Below are positions 1 through 13,119 of a stretch of 64,000 bases of DNA, piece after piece. The notes under the pieces are model-generated. The model had not been told where the DNA came from. It saw nothing but the letters and a program-made list of their open reading frames with translations, and did not search any database. Location: NCBI GenBank assembly GCA_031213475.1, contig JARUPZ010000023.1:8822157-8886156 (forward strand), given 5' to 3'. Source of the stretch: Nereocystis luetkeana. Taxonomy: Eukaryota > Sar > Phaeophyceae > Laminariales > Laminariaceae. Position 1 is the first letter of the stretch; each line of letters opens with the position of its first letter. The position numbers were made by a program, and so were the translations under genes.

Positions 1-577
1 CCTGCGCCCCGCCTAGCCGACATCACCCAGCATCAACACCACATTCAGGACACGTTTTTTCTTCTTTCTCCTGGCAACCCAAACACTAAATACCCATGCG
101 GGCGAATGGGATAGCTTTACATACCCAACTGGAAGGCAGCGGCATCCCCCCACCCTCCCCAAAATCCGTTTCTCAATTGCTTACTTCCCAACAGTCGACG
201 TACATACCTGGTATATATCGCACACTTTACGTGCACTTTGGAAGTCAGTCGCCGTACTTGCTCGCGCCTTCAAATCTTCTTTGTTGAGCTCCGCGCTCGT
301 CCTCCTGCACTAGCTCTGCCTGCTGCCGCCCCATGTGCAGTGGATCAGTATCGCAGGGGGTGTTTCGGAGCAGAGGGCCGGTTTCGTACGGGCAACCGGG
401 TTGTCTATTATGTTGCCACCTCCATCATGGCTACATATACACAACTGCACGGACGTCCTGAATGCAAAATCCCTTCCAACATCACACCCGACGCTTTTGA
501 CCCCTCCCTACCCCCACCCCCGCCCCCCCATCCCCATCCATCCCCATCTCTGCCGTCGTTCCCCTGCCGCCCCGAAG
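1..577. other. Upstream flank of the FBPase-like gene, no exon placed
   Basis: No convincing coding exon is visible. Positions 500-577 are a strong C/T-rich tract ending in an AG directly before the first recognised exon, so this is read as the 3' part of an intron. The missing N-terminal 25-30 residues, and any plastid-targeting peptide, must be encoded here or off the left edge. Confidence 0.5.
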
Positions 578-1213
578 ATGGCGTTGGGAGCAGGCCAAAA
601 GAGTCCCCGAAGCCGAACAGCTGGATCAGCTGTTGGGCTCCCTTGCGGAGGCCGTGAAGGCAGTGGCGGGTTTCACTCGGGTTTCGGGGGTGCCCGACTA
701 TCGCAAGGAAATGGACCCGGAGGAGGTGTACAAGGTGAGGACCACGAAATGTTTCCACCCCCCTCCCCCTTTTTATCTTCTAGTATGGGCGTCCCCGTCG
801 TTGGGACTGGGTCGGCTGTTGTTTGCGTCGGCAAACGGGCTGCCCCTATCACGCCAATCAGCGCTCGTTCTGGTTGGCCCGCTTTCTTTGTTTGTGATGA
901 GCCGGTAGCAGTAATTGTTGTTGTTATTTGTTGTTGTTGCTTGTCGTTTGCGACCTGTCCCCTCCTTCTGGGCATGCACTTATGCCAGCTCCATCCGCCG
1001 TGTGTGTACGAACGCGACACGCGCAGGTAATGGGCGAAGGCTGGCGGCACAACGAGAACGCCAAGCACTTGCTCGAGGTCGCCCTGTGTACCTCGGGCAA
1101 GCTCGGGGTCGTCGCTTACCCCGGAAAACCGCCGACGGTGATCGACGAGGGCTTCGGACATTTCGTCGCGACCGTCAACCCCTTGGTGAGTCGCGTCGGC
1201 GGGGTTGTATCTC

Positions 1214-1244
<31 letters not shown>

Positions 1245-4200
1245 CTCTCTCTCTCTTGCTCTGGTTTTCACTTCCCTGCAAGCCTTTAACCCTGTGAGGA
1301 CCTCAGTCCCGTTTTTGGGACAACTCACTTGCAATTAGACTGGTCTGTCCCCACATTGGGACTGCGGTACTGACGGGGTTAAGCAGTCGCCGCGTATGCC
1401 CCTTGGGAAAAAATGTGGAAGAAAACTTTTTTTCTCCTATTTCGCACGCCTTTTATGTTTCGGGGCATTCAGGTTGGTGCGGGGGGGCTGGACGCGGCCG
1501 TGCCAACCGGTACGGTGATAGGTTTATTCGATGACGGCGACGGGGAAGGATGCCTCCTCGACTACAGCATTGATGACGCCGCTCTGCAGGTATGGCTCTC
1601 GCGCTGTTTGCCTTCCATACGAAGCACCATCTTGCCCGATGTATTGGCTCTGTGCTCGACCTCGACCTCTCGCGCCCCACCCCATCCAGTCGCCTGGCTT
1701 TTCTTGTCTCCTCGTTCACTCGCAAGACATTGTGGACCTGTTGTAAACCGTCAAGCGAGACGGGAGGGAGACAATACCCTCACGGGTGGTGCTATTACGG
1801 CATGGGTCATGTTTTTGCCACCTTTGTATCAGCCCACCATGCACGCCCCGCACGCTGCGCACCCGGCGTGATGTTCATGAAGTTTCCGATAACCACTCCG
1901 CCCGCAGGAAGAATTGTGCTTGTTGAGGACGTTGCAGCCCGGAAGGAACCTTGTGGGCGCTGGATATGCCATGTGAGATGCAGCGGGTCGGGTGGGTTGG
2001 TGGGTGGGTGGGTATGCGCACGGGGACGGGGGAGGGGCAAGGGTACGATGGCTCTTGTGATGTGGGCTGTGTGATGGGCTAGAGGTCATGGTTGCGCCCA
2101 GCTTTGCTTCGCGAGATCGCTCCCGTGGGGACTTGTTGGCTTCTCAAAAGTCACACAGACGCTTTTCGGCAGAGGGGGTACTGCAGAAGTTTGCCATGTA
2201 TTACGCCGTTTTCACTACTATGTGATCGCGGTTCTACCAGATGGAAGCCGCTGAACACCGCAGAAGGGTCTAGGCGCCTCGCGACTGTGTTCCCGGGGTT
2301 TAGCTCTGACGAGGTAGTTTCGAGGGCATAAGCCGCACAGAGTAGAGCGTAGCACTGGCCTACTACGCCGCATCTTGCAGTGCTTTGCGCGTTATTTGTT
2401 TGACGTACTCTTGTGTTTTTTGTGTGTGCGTTTATGTTTATATTGTTCGCCCTGCAATTCAATGCTCGTGCTTTCCCTCACCCGAAATTGCAAAGCAGAC
2501 CGCCTCTCCCCTGTCACGTATTTCGATTCCTGCGTCGTATTTTCTTCGGTGCTCGTTATCTCCGGCACTGCCATCGCTCGGTGATTTTTTCGTTGCGCCG
2601 AGGTATATGTGGTATAGCGACAATAGCATTGAATTGAAGGCCGAGAGCTACAATTGCTGCACGCGTCTAATCCGTTAATCGCCTCAAAATTGGCTCCGCC
2701 TTCGAAGCGGTCCGTCCTCTTGACGCGGCCAAGCAGCGCTCCTCTCGCCCCCCTGCCTTCTCGATCCCCACGCTCATCTCCAAAAGGGTGCGCGTAGCTA
2801 TACTCATAACGCGAGCGAGGGTTGCGGTGAAGTGTCTGCCCCAACATCGCACAACCATGGGCAGAGACGAGTGAGCCTTGGGGAAGAAAGCTTGCTGTCG
2901 GATGAGTACCCTCTTTTGTTTACAGAGAAAAGGTATGCTTACCGCCGGTTTGTGTGTTTGTCGTCGTTCGGTTGCGCCGCTGCCTCACGTTTGACTCCGC
3001 GACAGGTACAGCTCGAGCTGTGAACTGGTGCTGGCGGTGAAAGGCCAAGGTGTTCACGGATTCACCCTGGACGCCCACGTCGGCGAGTTTATCCTCACTC
3101 GGCCATACATAAAGATCCCGAAGGTAAAGGGGTATCCCCAGCGGTAGCAGTAGAGGCGGGGAGAGATGCAGTTAGTAGTCGCGCCGCACGATGCCTGCCA
3201 CCTGTGTGTTTTGTGTTTTGTGTTGGTCGTGTTTGTGGGCGTCTTGTTTGCCTGCGTCTTTTTCTTCGTGTGCATACGTGTGTGTGGCGTGAGCCCGCGT
3301 GTGGCATGCGACGCATGGGCAAGGGCTTGAGTTGCTGGGCAACCTTGGTGGTCCTTTTGGGTGATCCGTAGGCTGCTGCCAGGCCGCACGCCTGGACGTT
3401 TTTTTTTTCGTGCAATAGATGCCGCCTGTCTTCTTGTGCCCTCGCGGGCACTACTTTGGCTGCAGCCACCTAGTGCGATTCACGCCACTGCAGGCAGAAG
3501 ACAACTCAAGGATTCGCCAAAAACAGTCATTGTATGGCGCTTCGTCCACCGTCTCGCAGAGCTTTGTTACTGTTGTAATATTACGCTCGTACCTTACAGC
3601 TACTGTAGCAATGAAAGGTTAGAGACCGACCGCCGAAGAATATAGAATATTCCATCGTGTAGCAAACGCCGACATCTGCGCCGTCGCGGACGGCGGCGCA
3701 ATCGGTTCAATTGAACCGAATCGATGTTTCGGGTCAAGTCCGCTGTCGGAGCGTTGGCACCCCGCCGGGATTTCTTCTTTTGCATGCCCCCGTTAACATG
3801 CCGCCCTCCTTGCGCGCCGCCGATGCCTGCGTTTGTTTTGCACGTCCACCAGCGCGGCAGCATCTATTCGCTGGACGAAGGTCGGAGGGAGTCGTGGACG
3901 AAGCCGCTGCGCGGGCACGTGGACAAGCTGCAGAGGGGCAAGGGGGAATCGGGCAAGAAGTACTCCTATCGGCTCGTGGGTTCCGCCGTCGCGGACGTGC
4001 ACCGCACCTTGGTGAGTTTAACTTTCTCGAGAGACCGGCCACCTGCTGCACGTACGGGGGGTTTTATGTGCGTGTGTGTTGTTGCGTAGGGTGTGTGCGC
4101 TGATGCGTGATGCGTGTGCACAGCAGCGCAGGCCTCCCGTGCGGCAATACGGCCAAGCTTGAGTTACGGGCTGCGTGGGCGTGTTGCAGCAATGCGGTAG

Positions 4201-4959
4201 GGAGTGTTTCTGTTCCGCTCTTGTCTGCCCGCTCCAAGGGCTGAGCGTGTATTTTTGCGGCGAGCGGTCGAAAGCTCATTCTGACCGACATTGTCTGAAA
4301 ACAAAACAGGGCCCGCTGGTCGATGAACTGACCTATCGGTATCCGACCCGCCATGCGTAGAGAGTGACGAATTCGCTCCAGGAATGACAACTGACACAAA
4401 CACCACGCACATCATATGACTCACAACACACGCACACGCACAAACACACACGACATACGAAGTATGCACACATTGCATATCCAAACGAATAACACACATA
4501 CAACACGCACAACTCCCCACAACACTCAATACGCACAGCACACCCTTGAAAACCTTGCCTCCCCTCCCCTTCCCCCCTTCCTTCCTTTCTTTCTCCTGCG
4601 CGGGTTCGGCGGTGCTGCCTCTTGACGCTCGTGCTCCCCCTCGTTTACTCATGCTTGTGCGGAAGACGTACGGGGGCATCTGGGGGCGGCCGGATACCGA
4701 CGAGGGAGGCGACGCTTACGGGGGTGACCGCACTGGCGGCCTGACCGTGCTGGGCGAGGCTTCGCCCTTGGCTTTTATCATCGAGGAGGCCGGCGGGAAG
4801 GCGGTAGACGGCCACGGCCGCCGGGTGCTGAACATTCGACCCGAAACGCTCCGTCAAAAGACGGGGCTTTTTTTGGGGAGCGAGGACGACATCGCCGAGC
4901 TGGAGCAGGCGCTTGAAGGGGGCGACGAGAACGCTGACGAAGCGGAGGCGAAGGCGTAA
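578..4959 (+). CDS. Fructose-1,6-bisphosphatase-like protein, probable pseudoenzyme (7 exons, 5' partial)
   Basis: Exons 578-734, 1027-1185, 1473-1589, 1938-1972, 3006-3123, 3853-4011 and 4666-4959 (stop TAA). All six introns are GT-AG and phases agree, giving about 345 residues against about 335-340 for the family. Family landmarks run in order: LDQLLGSLAEAVKAV near residue 20, GTVIGLF near 118, PGRNLVGAGYAMYSSS at 145-160, GFTLDAHVGEFIL, RGSIYSLDEG, LVGSAVADVHRTL, YGGIW and a C-terminal GEASPLAFIIEEAGGKA. FBPases hydrolyse fructose 1,6-bisphosphate using metal ions held by a SEED-type motif and DPLDGSSN. Here those positions read AYPG and NPLVGAGG, so both main ligand motifs are lost; only the late Glu (GEASP) remains. 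The Tyr of the usual GGIFxYP is also replaced (GGIWGRP). The frame is intact, which argues against simple decay. A catalytically dead, possibly regulatory, paralogue is inferred. The N-terminal exon is not placed. Confidence 0.85.
1210..1260. repeat. (CT)n microsatellite in FBPase-like intron 2
   Basis: A nearly pure CT dinucleotide run with a few TT interruptions, just downstream of the exon 2 donor. It is the source of spurious Ser/Leu-rich open frames. Confidence 0.9.
1284..1382. repeat. Hairpin repeat family G, copy 1
   Basis: About 100 bp with imperfect inverted ends: TTTAACCC...CAGTCCCGTTTTTGGGACA on the left and TGTCCCCACATTGGGACTG...GGGGTTAA on the right. Related copies lie near 17436, 32645 and 32808. 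It sits inside intron 2 of the FBPase-like gene. The layout suggests a miniature inverted-repeat element; no coding content. Confidence 0.7.
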
Positions 4960-6990
4960 GCGTTCGCGTGGGTGGAGGTAGAAGCGGAGGCTAGAGACCG
5001 CCTGAAGCGGGGACTAAGCGCGTTTCGAGGTTGCTTGCACCCGCGCTCTCCCTCGTACGAACTCACGTTTGTTGGCGATGAGAGTAATGGGCGGCAGGGC
5101 GGTGTGGTTGACGGGGGGAGGGTCACGTTGATCCGGCAGGGGTGTGCGGTGCCGTGCGTACGACTAGCCAGGGTGGTATCCGAGTGAAGCGAGGGGTTCG
5201 TGCCCCCCCGTCGTAGTAAATACACGAGGGGCCGGGATGGACGCGGTGGGGCCGGCGACGCCGTGGGTTAGCGTGGAGAGGGAAGGTAGGCAGACATGTC
5301 CAAGAGCGCACGCTGCGCTCTGCAGATGCCGTCCAGCGGATGGTTTGGTTTGGACAGAGCTGGGGGCAGCGTCCACGCGAGGGCAACTTGACGTCGTTCC
5401 TTGCAGAGCTCTAGTGATGGTAGTGCTAGATTAGCGCACGAAGGTGTGCGTGCACCTCTTTGTGGGACGCGCTTGACCTGCCTGTCTCTGGTCGACGTTG
5501 TGGTGGGGCGCGGGCTCCGCCGAGAATAATGTTTTTTTTTGCTGCGTGACGACTTGCATCATGCCGCCAGCGTTTTATGACATAGTGTGTATCACGGATG
5601 CTGCTGTTGTTGTGCCTAAGCTCCCTACCATCCTGGTGTTTGTTTGTGTTCCCTGAAAGTAGATACATAATAGGGGGGCGGTTTTCGCCGCGTGGACGAG
5701 GCGGTTGGGGAAGAGGAAGGATAATGGGGGGGATTGTTCTGGGAAACTGCGTGGCTTGAGCGCGTATTGTTGTTACACGGACTCGTGCCACCGTTGGGAG
5801 CAGCAAATGTCAGCAAGCAAGTGGCGTTCTTAGTGTTCACTTGGTATCTGTTTTCGCGTTGGTTGAGGGGGCGGGGGCTGGGAGACAACCCCGTACCCGC
5901 TGTGGCCGAACTGAATGATCTATCTCACAAAAAATCGAGATGAAGGCGGTGCTATATCCCTGCTGTAGATGAGTACGAGCGTACGACGTGTAAATACGGG
6001 CGTATGATACCTGGAATAGATTCCCTACGCTCCAGTACCTTCGTTGGCTGCGTACGTCTCATTGTTTCGAGTGTCAAATCATGTTGTCGGTGGGTGAAGA
6101 CAGCACGTTCGCATATTAATACGACTTCATTGAAATAAACCTCCAAGACGAAACTCATTTTCTTCTGATGGAAGAATCCAAAAATGACTTACCCGGCGGC
6201 CGTTGGCCCGTTGACAACCGGCTGCTACCATCAATTGTCTTTGTATTGTAGCAGCTGTCCGACCTATTTCATAAGTTTAGAAGTCCACCCATGTGTTGGG
6301 GACAACGTGCTTGGGATGTGCATGGGATATTTATTCGCAAGTTGGTATCCTCCTCGTACGACCCGTCCAACCTAAGTAGTTCAGGAGCACACCGGCGAAC
6401 AACGCGGCAACGCACAGCGCTGGCGCTGCATTACAGTGCTTGGAGGTGGTTTGGGATACTTTTCGCAGGGGGGCACGAGGTCAATCGCCATGCTTGAAAA
6501 TAATCCGTCACTTGTTTTGATTGCCATGCCACCTCCTATTAGTAGCGAGGCAGGGGACCGGGGCAAGTCCTGCCCTCTTTTTTTATGAATTTGTAATTGT
6601 TACAAATAGGTCAGCTGTGAGTACGAATGATCTTCGGCGATTTTTTTTCTCTGTTTCGTCATACTGTACTACTGCTGACCACGGAAACACTACGGAATCT
6701 TTGCATTTTGTTTACGGTGCGTGATCTGTCTTGGTGCGATGGGCTTGATGTCCGGTGAGATTGACTTGAACCAGCTCGTATATAGCTGATACCCTCCACC
6801 CCCAAAGCACCCAGAGCTTTCTACCGCGAAAGTGCCAAGTTTGTAGCTCCGTTCGTCGAAGGGCAAGTGTCCCGGACAAGCGTACTGTTGATTATTGCGC
6901 GCATCAGAGGCAGAGGTAACTGATCTATCATGGTCATTGCTGCCTCCCCGCAGGTGTAGCTGTTTTTGCGGGTTTACATAGGTGACGTCC
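4960..6990. other. Spacer after the FBPase-like gene
   Basis: It presumably starts with the 3' UTR. Several short open frames exist on both strands, but none has recognisable motifs, splice context or composition unlike chance. No structured repeat was seen. I see no gene here. Confidence 0.5.
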
Positions 6991-6999
6991 AGTAAGATG

Positions 7000-8900
7000 G
7001 ATTCGCCCCGGTATTCCCGGTTCGAAGGGTCTCGACAACCTCATATGCTGACAACGAGTCCGCCGTGAAGGGCTCCCCCTTTCGACTTGTTGGAGAATTC
7101 CAGGTCGCTTGAGCATGCGGGAGATCGTGTGGAGTGGAGAAGCGGGGGGGGCTGGTTTACCTACCCTCCTGCCCTGGGATAGGTGCGTGTGTATCGCGTG
7201 CCCGCGCCGACTGCATAGCGGCAGGGGCACGACTCCGGCACGTGTTCTTCAATGCTCATGAAGTGCCTTTCAATGCCCACGATATCTGTTGAGGTTATGA
7301 GACGACGCGAGTCCGCTGGCCGCCCACGAAAACATGCGGTGGCTCCACTGCAGGAAGCCTTGGCGAAGGCTTTGGTCTCTACCCCCCCAAGCGGAACGTC
7401 CGATCCTGGCGGGCGTGCCGTCTCGGGCAGCTGGTTCAGAGAAGTTGTGTACGGCGTGATAGACCCTGGTTGATTAGCTTGTCCAACTTACGTTGGACCC
7501 TCCGTGAGTCCGTGGTGACCGCGTCGTGCGCAGCCAGCCTGTCGGTTTCTGGGAGGCTTGGGGTCCGGTCCCGCCCTATGCCGAGACCGCATTCCAACCA
7601 AGCTTCTGGGTTTCTCGAAACTCTCGTAGGCTACCCCTGGGTTGAGCGATGGTGCTCGATTCAGGGAACCTCCTCCTCACTCGGTCTCGTAACAGGCCAG
7701 TGAGGTCTGCCAGATTCTCCGGTAGGGCCCCAACCCAGCTCCTGATATTGGTATTGATAGGCATTCCTAAACTTCCCGCCCCCGTAGAAAGGCGTGCTTG
7801 GGGTTGCTGATGAGGTTGCCATGTCGGCCGATTGTCCGGACATCCCTCCCGGAAAACGACTGTCCCGCCTCCACCACTCCCGGTAGGTCAAGGATTTCAT
7901 CGTAGGCCCCCTGCGCCCTTCTTGTATTCCCTACTGGATGATTCGAAGAACAGCCCCGTCTCCAGAGCCCTTTCAAGGTTTATTGTCCCCCGTCCGAGGC
8001 CTTCGATGATATCGAAGGCCACCGATATTCATCCGGCACGTTAGCGAAACAGCGCGCGAGGCGGTCCGCGCTTTCATCCTTCACTATACAACACTGCTGG
8101 CTCCTCCAAGTATTTTTTTATGCCGATGCTCTCAAGGAGTAAAGATTCCTTCACCGTCGGGGCCTGCCCTCTGGGTGGTAATGCCGCTGTCTTGTCGGGA
8201 CTGACGACAACGACGACAATGTCGTGTAGCTCGTGTCGGAGGAACGCAGTGCCTCGTAATCGTGTTGGACGTTACCCTCATAAGGCCGAGAGATATACCG
8301 TCCATGTATGAAAGGGCTTCCACTCCCGAACTCCTCTCTGAAACGCTTTAGCTCCGGTCGCAACGCCACACAGAACAGAGCCGGCCCCATAGGGGAACCC
8401 CCTGCTGGATGGACACCGCCGGAGCAAGCGACCGTCCTGATCTCCCTGGAGTCCACCCGAAGATCCTGTGCCATAGCGCTTGGCCACTGACGGCATGAGG
8501 GGTGGCACGCAGTTGGCCACCTCTGCAAGCACCGATTGAAGATGACGGGACAGTAGGTGATAACGAGCCAGTTTTCTGTCTCGAGCAGTACTGCTGTCTC
8601 CAGTCCCACAAATGCTCTACTCTTCCGGGTACCGCGAACCCAACCTGCTTCACCTCTCGATCGATCTCCTTCTTCCAGGGGGCGCGGCCTCCGCTGTTGC
8701 GTTAGCCCCTACGGTGGCGAGCGTCCTCCGTAATATGCCCACGCAAAAATCTGCCGACAGTTTCCCCCCAACGCGGTGAGGCTCGATTGCAAGAAGAAGA
8801 GCTGCCACAACTTCGGCGGGAACGCATCCGGCTCTACGACGATCTTTCACCAAAAGGCTGTTATGACCCCGACAGAACTTGTCGCGCCCTATGTCGGTAC
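7000..8900 (-). mobile_element. Broken reverse transcriptase relic (non-LTR-like RT)
   Basis: On the minus strand, fragments between about 8.9 and 8.1 kb carry reverse transcriptase signatures: PMGPALFCVALRPELKRFRE, matching the QGDPLGPxLFxLALRP block, and SYMDGISLGLM, matching the FAYMDD active-site block. A downstream stretch near 8.1-8.2 kb resembles the NPxKTxALPPxGHxPT segment that follows in these RTs. The pieces are in different frames, so the copy is broken by several changes and looks old. The left boundary (7.0-7.5 kb) is uncertain. No terminal repeats or second ORF were recognised. Family assignment is by remembered similarity. Confidence 0.6.
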
Positions 8901-8989
8901 GGATGAGGGAATGAAAAAAAATGCCTGAATCGTTAACCGTCGGCGCGGGGACTCAATGGCACGGAGGCACATCATTTGAATTTATTATG

Positions 8990-9460
8990 GCATTTCCCGC
9001 GGGAGTGCTCGCGGTATGTCTCGGCATGTCTCGGCAAGGCCCACAAGTTACCATCTGCCGCGGGATGTGCCACACGCTTATGCCCGCGGATTGCCGTGGG
9101 ACTTGCCTTAGCATCCCACAGCAAGCGCCACGGCAATATCCACGGTAAACCCCACCGCAAGACCAGCGGTAAGACCCGCGGCAACAAACACCGAACCTGG
9201 TACCCTGCTCCCATTTGGTACTTTGACCCGGTACTTGCCACAAGTGTTGCCGTGAGCATGGCCCCGGGGTTTGCCGCAGGGTTTGCCGCAGGGTTTGCCG
9301 TGGGTATTGCCGTGGACCTTGCTGTGGCGTGCCGTGGTTACAGGGGGCCTTGGCGTGACGTGCCGCGAGGGTTGCCGTGGTGCTTGACGTGGGCCTTGCC
9401 GCGGCAGTCGTTCCGCGGCATGCCGTATTATGTCGTGGCATCGAGGTCGGGACACATTGT
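8990..9460. repeat. Degenerate GC-rich minisatellite (GTTTGCCGTGGG-like unit)
   Basis: Repeated words such as GGGTTTGCCGCAGGGTTTGCC and GCCGTGGG recur with variable spacing, making overlapping open frames on both strands. A short stretch with the same GCCGTGG/GCCGCGG words lies at 13870-13915, on the other side of the Ty3/Gypsy fossil. Confidence 0.65.
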
Positions 9461-9479
9461 ATCCCTAGACAGGTTCGCC

Positions 9480-10390
9480 TATTAAGCAGGTATTCGTTGG
9501 GACTCGCGTGTGTTGTTTGCTTAGAGATAGAAGGAGAGCAGCTTTATCCCTTTCGTGCACGTGGAGACTGAGGGCAAGGCTCGTCCCTCGCCGGGAAAAT
9601 TCATGGCTTTCCTGATTTTCCACCTAAGATACGCCTCCCAAGTATACACATACGATCCCAATACCTGAACCCAGGTAATTGCCGGGCTTTCAGTCTCATT
9701 CAAAGCAGTACCATAACACTAGCCCACTCTGAAGAGCCGTATATGCAGAAATACGGGTTATTTCATGGAAACCCCGATTCAATAAGCTAGAACATGAGCC
9801 GAAGATGCGGCTCCTCAAAATCCGCTCCCACGCCTCTGAACGGCAAGGTAACGAAGCCGGCAAGGTACGTCAAAAAAGAGAAAGAAAGGAAGGCCTAGCC
9901 TTAAGGGGCAGGAATAAATCGTCAACGAAAGCCATAGCCATATCACCCGCAATGGGGGTAGGGCGAGAAAGTGTCTACGGAAAAGCGAAAAGCTAAAATA
10001 AAAAGCTAGGTGGTCCTGTACCCCAGTAGGTGTTGTCAATTTTCCTCCAGATCGCCCCCAGCTCCCGAGCGGGGGGGGATCGGTAGGATGAGAAGAACAA
10101 AAACACGGAATACGCCAAAACCCACCTAAATCAAGTCCACAATTCCGGCAACGTGTCCTGAGCCACAAAAGAGTGGCCCGATTACCCAGACCAGCCCCGA
10201 CACTGAGCGGGGAGGTAGTCATGGCAAAGCACGGAAAACCCATCTCCAACCCAGCCCAAGACAAAACCAGGAACATATCGAGCAGAAAAACCCCGACTCG
10301 AAATTCGGAAAACGTCAAAAAGTAGAAGACCGCCCCCCAAAGTCCAGGAAACCGGCAAGAAAAAAATGTCGAATGTAGCCGAGAAGCGAA
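9480..10390. other. Left flank of the Gypsy fossil, unassigned
   Basis: This AG-rich segment follows the end of the recognisable pol-derived region. It may hold the element's 3' untranslated region or a decayed LTR, but no matching direct repeat was found by eye on the far side. No host gene seen. Confidence 0.4.
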
Positions 10391-10394
10391 AATC

Positions 10395-13110
10395 AGCTAT
10401 CCGCGGCGGCACCTCGAGATTCATCTACGTCACGATGGACCCCCCGTGCAAACGCCCTAGCCAAGTGTATTTGCAAACACCAAGAACCTCGTGCAGCTCT
10501 CGTAGAAGTCATGTAGCGCGCCGGAGAAGGAGGAAGCTTGATCGTTCCCGGGTCGTCCAAAAATCGAACCAAATATACCCCGTCCGTGGGTTAAGTCGCG
10601 CTGATTTTCCCGAGCCACCACAGACCGTCGTCGCCCTTGTACCAAAAGTGGGCCCCGTCGGGAAACACGGAGTTGCAGTATCGGTCAAGCCAATCGGCGT
10701 ACGAGATGCAGCCATAGCCGGGTGCCAGGAACCGCTCGCCGTTACTCCGAGAAAGCTCCCGTTGTGCCGCGCTAATTCGCATCCGGCGATACAGGCGGTT
10801 GGTTTGGCGGTGCTGGTTCGGAGGGTCGGCCCAGTAGCGCAAAAAGACGTGGCGAGAAAGCTGAAGGTCCATTTCCCTTTCCCAATATGGTCGGAATAGT
10901 CCTGTCCAGTGCGTCTCGTACATCACCGCGATGACACCACCTCGACCTCGAACCGATTGGTGTCCGGTAATCTTTTCCACTTCGAGTCGTTGAAGAGGAG
11001 TCGGAACGTCGTCTTGGGTGACGTGGTATGGAGGGGGTTTCTTGGAGAAGTTGTTGAGCACGTATTGCGTCAACCCCGCTGGCAAATACTTCCTCATGTC
11101 ACCACGGTCGTGGGGGTTGGCACAGCGTTAAACCGATACGCGCCGGCGAGCATCAGCGACGGGCATATCGGAAGGAAGTTCCAAATGCAGGAGCTTGGCC
11201 TCGAGAGGGGATCCGTCCGGGGTGTCCGCTGAGGAGCAGGGGCCAACTGCGAGGACTTTGTAGGGGCCCGTCCAGTTGAGTGAGAGTTTGGCCTTGAAGA
11301 CCTTGTCGTCCGTGTCAGGATTCGCGCTCTGGCGGATGGTGTTCACCGTATTGTGCACCACGCCCAGCCGCCAACGGCGAATTTGGGGGCTGGACGCAGT
11401 GCGACGGAAAGGGCGGAGTTGCGGCGGTTCACGCGAGCAACAGTGAGGGCGTGGTGTTCGCGAACGATATCGTACGCACGCTGCTGGTGGTATGTCGCCA
11501 ACTCGCAGTAGGCTAGGTGGTGGTCGCGGGCCGAACTCTGGTGCCCGGCGGCTCCAGCCCGCTGGAACGTCGTGAGGGGGAGGAGTGGCAGCCGACCCCT
11601 ATGGACTTCGTTGGGAGCCAAACCCGTGGGGGCGCTGACATAATTGTTGTACGTAAATTCGACATGAGGGTGCTGATCATCCCAGTTCTTTTGGAGCTCG
11701 TTGACGACCATTGCCAGCATCTGGGCCATCATGTGGTGTACACGTTCCACCCCACTGTTGCCGTTTAGGTGGTAAGATCTGGAGGCAATTGTTCGGGCCC
11801 CTAGAAGCTGATAAACAGCCTGTGAAAGCTTGGAGCAGAACTGGATGCCGTTGTCCGAGAGGATGCTGCGCGGGCATCCCCAGAGGAGAATATGCCGGTT
11901 GATGAGAATGTTAGCCGTGCCCTCGGCGGTGAACTCAGCCGCTGTGACTGCGAACATGTCGGCTCGGCGGCGGAAACGATCAGTGAAAAGTAAGATGTAG
12001 GTATTACCCCAAGGCGTCACCGGGAGAGGGGCGAAGAAGTCGACGCTGACGGCGATGCCGGGTCCTTCTGGCAAGGGCATCATGATGGTGGGCCACCGGA
12101 CCGTCTGCCGGGACGTTTTCCGTGCTTGGCAATTCAAGCAGTTGCATAACCACCACCTGGTGCAGAAGCTCATACCGATCCGCCAATAGAAACTTTGGAG
12201 CAAATGCAGGATAGGCGTGGTTCCCAGGTGGCAGGAAGCTGTAGAATAGCACCCAGGGGCGCATGAGCAGTGGCACATAAATCCGAATAGGCTCGTCGTT
12301 CAATAAGCAGCCCGTACGAGCCACCACGCGTTGCGTGCCCCGCGCAAGGGGGGGAGACGGCTGTCCGGCGAGTAGAACGATGCCCGCGTCGGTGGTTTGC
12401 AATCGGCCTTTGTTAGCTAGCTCCTGAGTGTCCGAAAATGGAGGGCGCTGGTGAGAAGGGAAACACGTCAAAAAGTCGGCGGGCAAAGCTTCCGGCCGGC
12501 CAAGGGCTATGTAGCGCATGGCGGCGTTGCATGCTGTCTCGGTCTGTTGTTCCCGAGCCCAGTCGGCGAGCGAATAACGCTCTGCGGAATCACCGAACTG
12601 AAATTCGGCAGCTGCGCCGAGGGCATCCAAGTCGGTCGTGGTGACGGGCGGTGCGTCAGTTGGCGGTGGAAGTCGAAAAATAGGAGTTCCCACGGGCTCG
12701 GCGCGGTCGCGGTCGGGCGAGATCAGTACCGTTGGGACCGACGAGGCGACAGGAGCTGGGGCTATAACGACGGATGCGGGCGGTCGCGTCTGCAGGACTC
12801 GCAACGGGGTAATAGCACGTCGGACGGATGGTCTAGGGGCCCCGCCGGGCCCGAAGCCATAATCAACAGCAGGCGTCGCGGTGCTAGCGGCAGCGGCTGT
12901 TCGTCGGCGCATCCGAGTGGAGATGCGGCCTGTAAACGGCAAAACGTTCTGAGGCGCCGGGTAGCCAGGCGGCAAAGGGGCAGACGCGGCCGGATCAGTG
13001 ACCACGGCGTAATCTTCTCCCTGTAAAGTGCTCGTCGGGAGAGGAGCGCGTTGGGCGATAATCGTCTCTGCAGCGGGAACTTCTGCAGAGCCCTGGTCGC
13101 CCCCTGAGGG
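10395..13110 (-). mobile_element. Partial Ty3/Gypsy LTR-retrotransposon fossil (integrase region)
   Basis: Reading leftward on the minus strand there is a proline-rich segment (about 13.0-12.6 kb), a zinc-finger-like integrase N-terminus (about 12.3-12.1 kb), an integrase core (about 12.1-11.5 kb), a linker, and a C-terminal extension with chromo-like and Tudor-like segments (about 11.1-10.4 kb). No gag, protease, reverse transcriptase or RNase H was recognised and no LTR pair was found, so the copy is partial. It is broken by several changes, with an apparent moderate to old age. It is treated as a fossil. Confidence 0.8.
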
Positions 13111-13119
13111 TACGACAAA

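Noticed and set aside
12438-13026. Plus-strand frame of 191 codons
   Set aside because: Antisense to the Ty3/Gypsy fossil, with no independent motif.
10395-13110. Integrase-related frames as a host gene
   Set aside because: Integrase core, zinc-finger-like N-terminus and chromo-like tail in order, together with breakage, mark a Ty3/Gypsy fossil.
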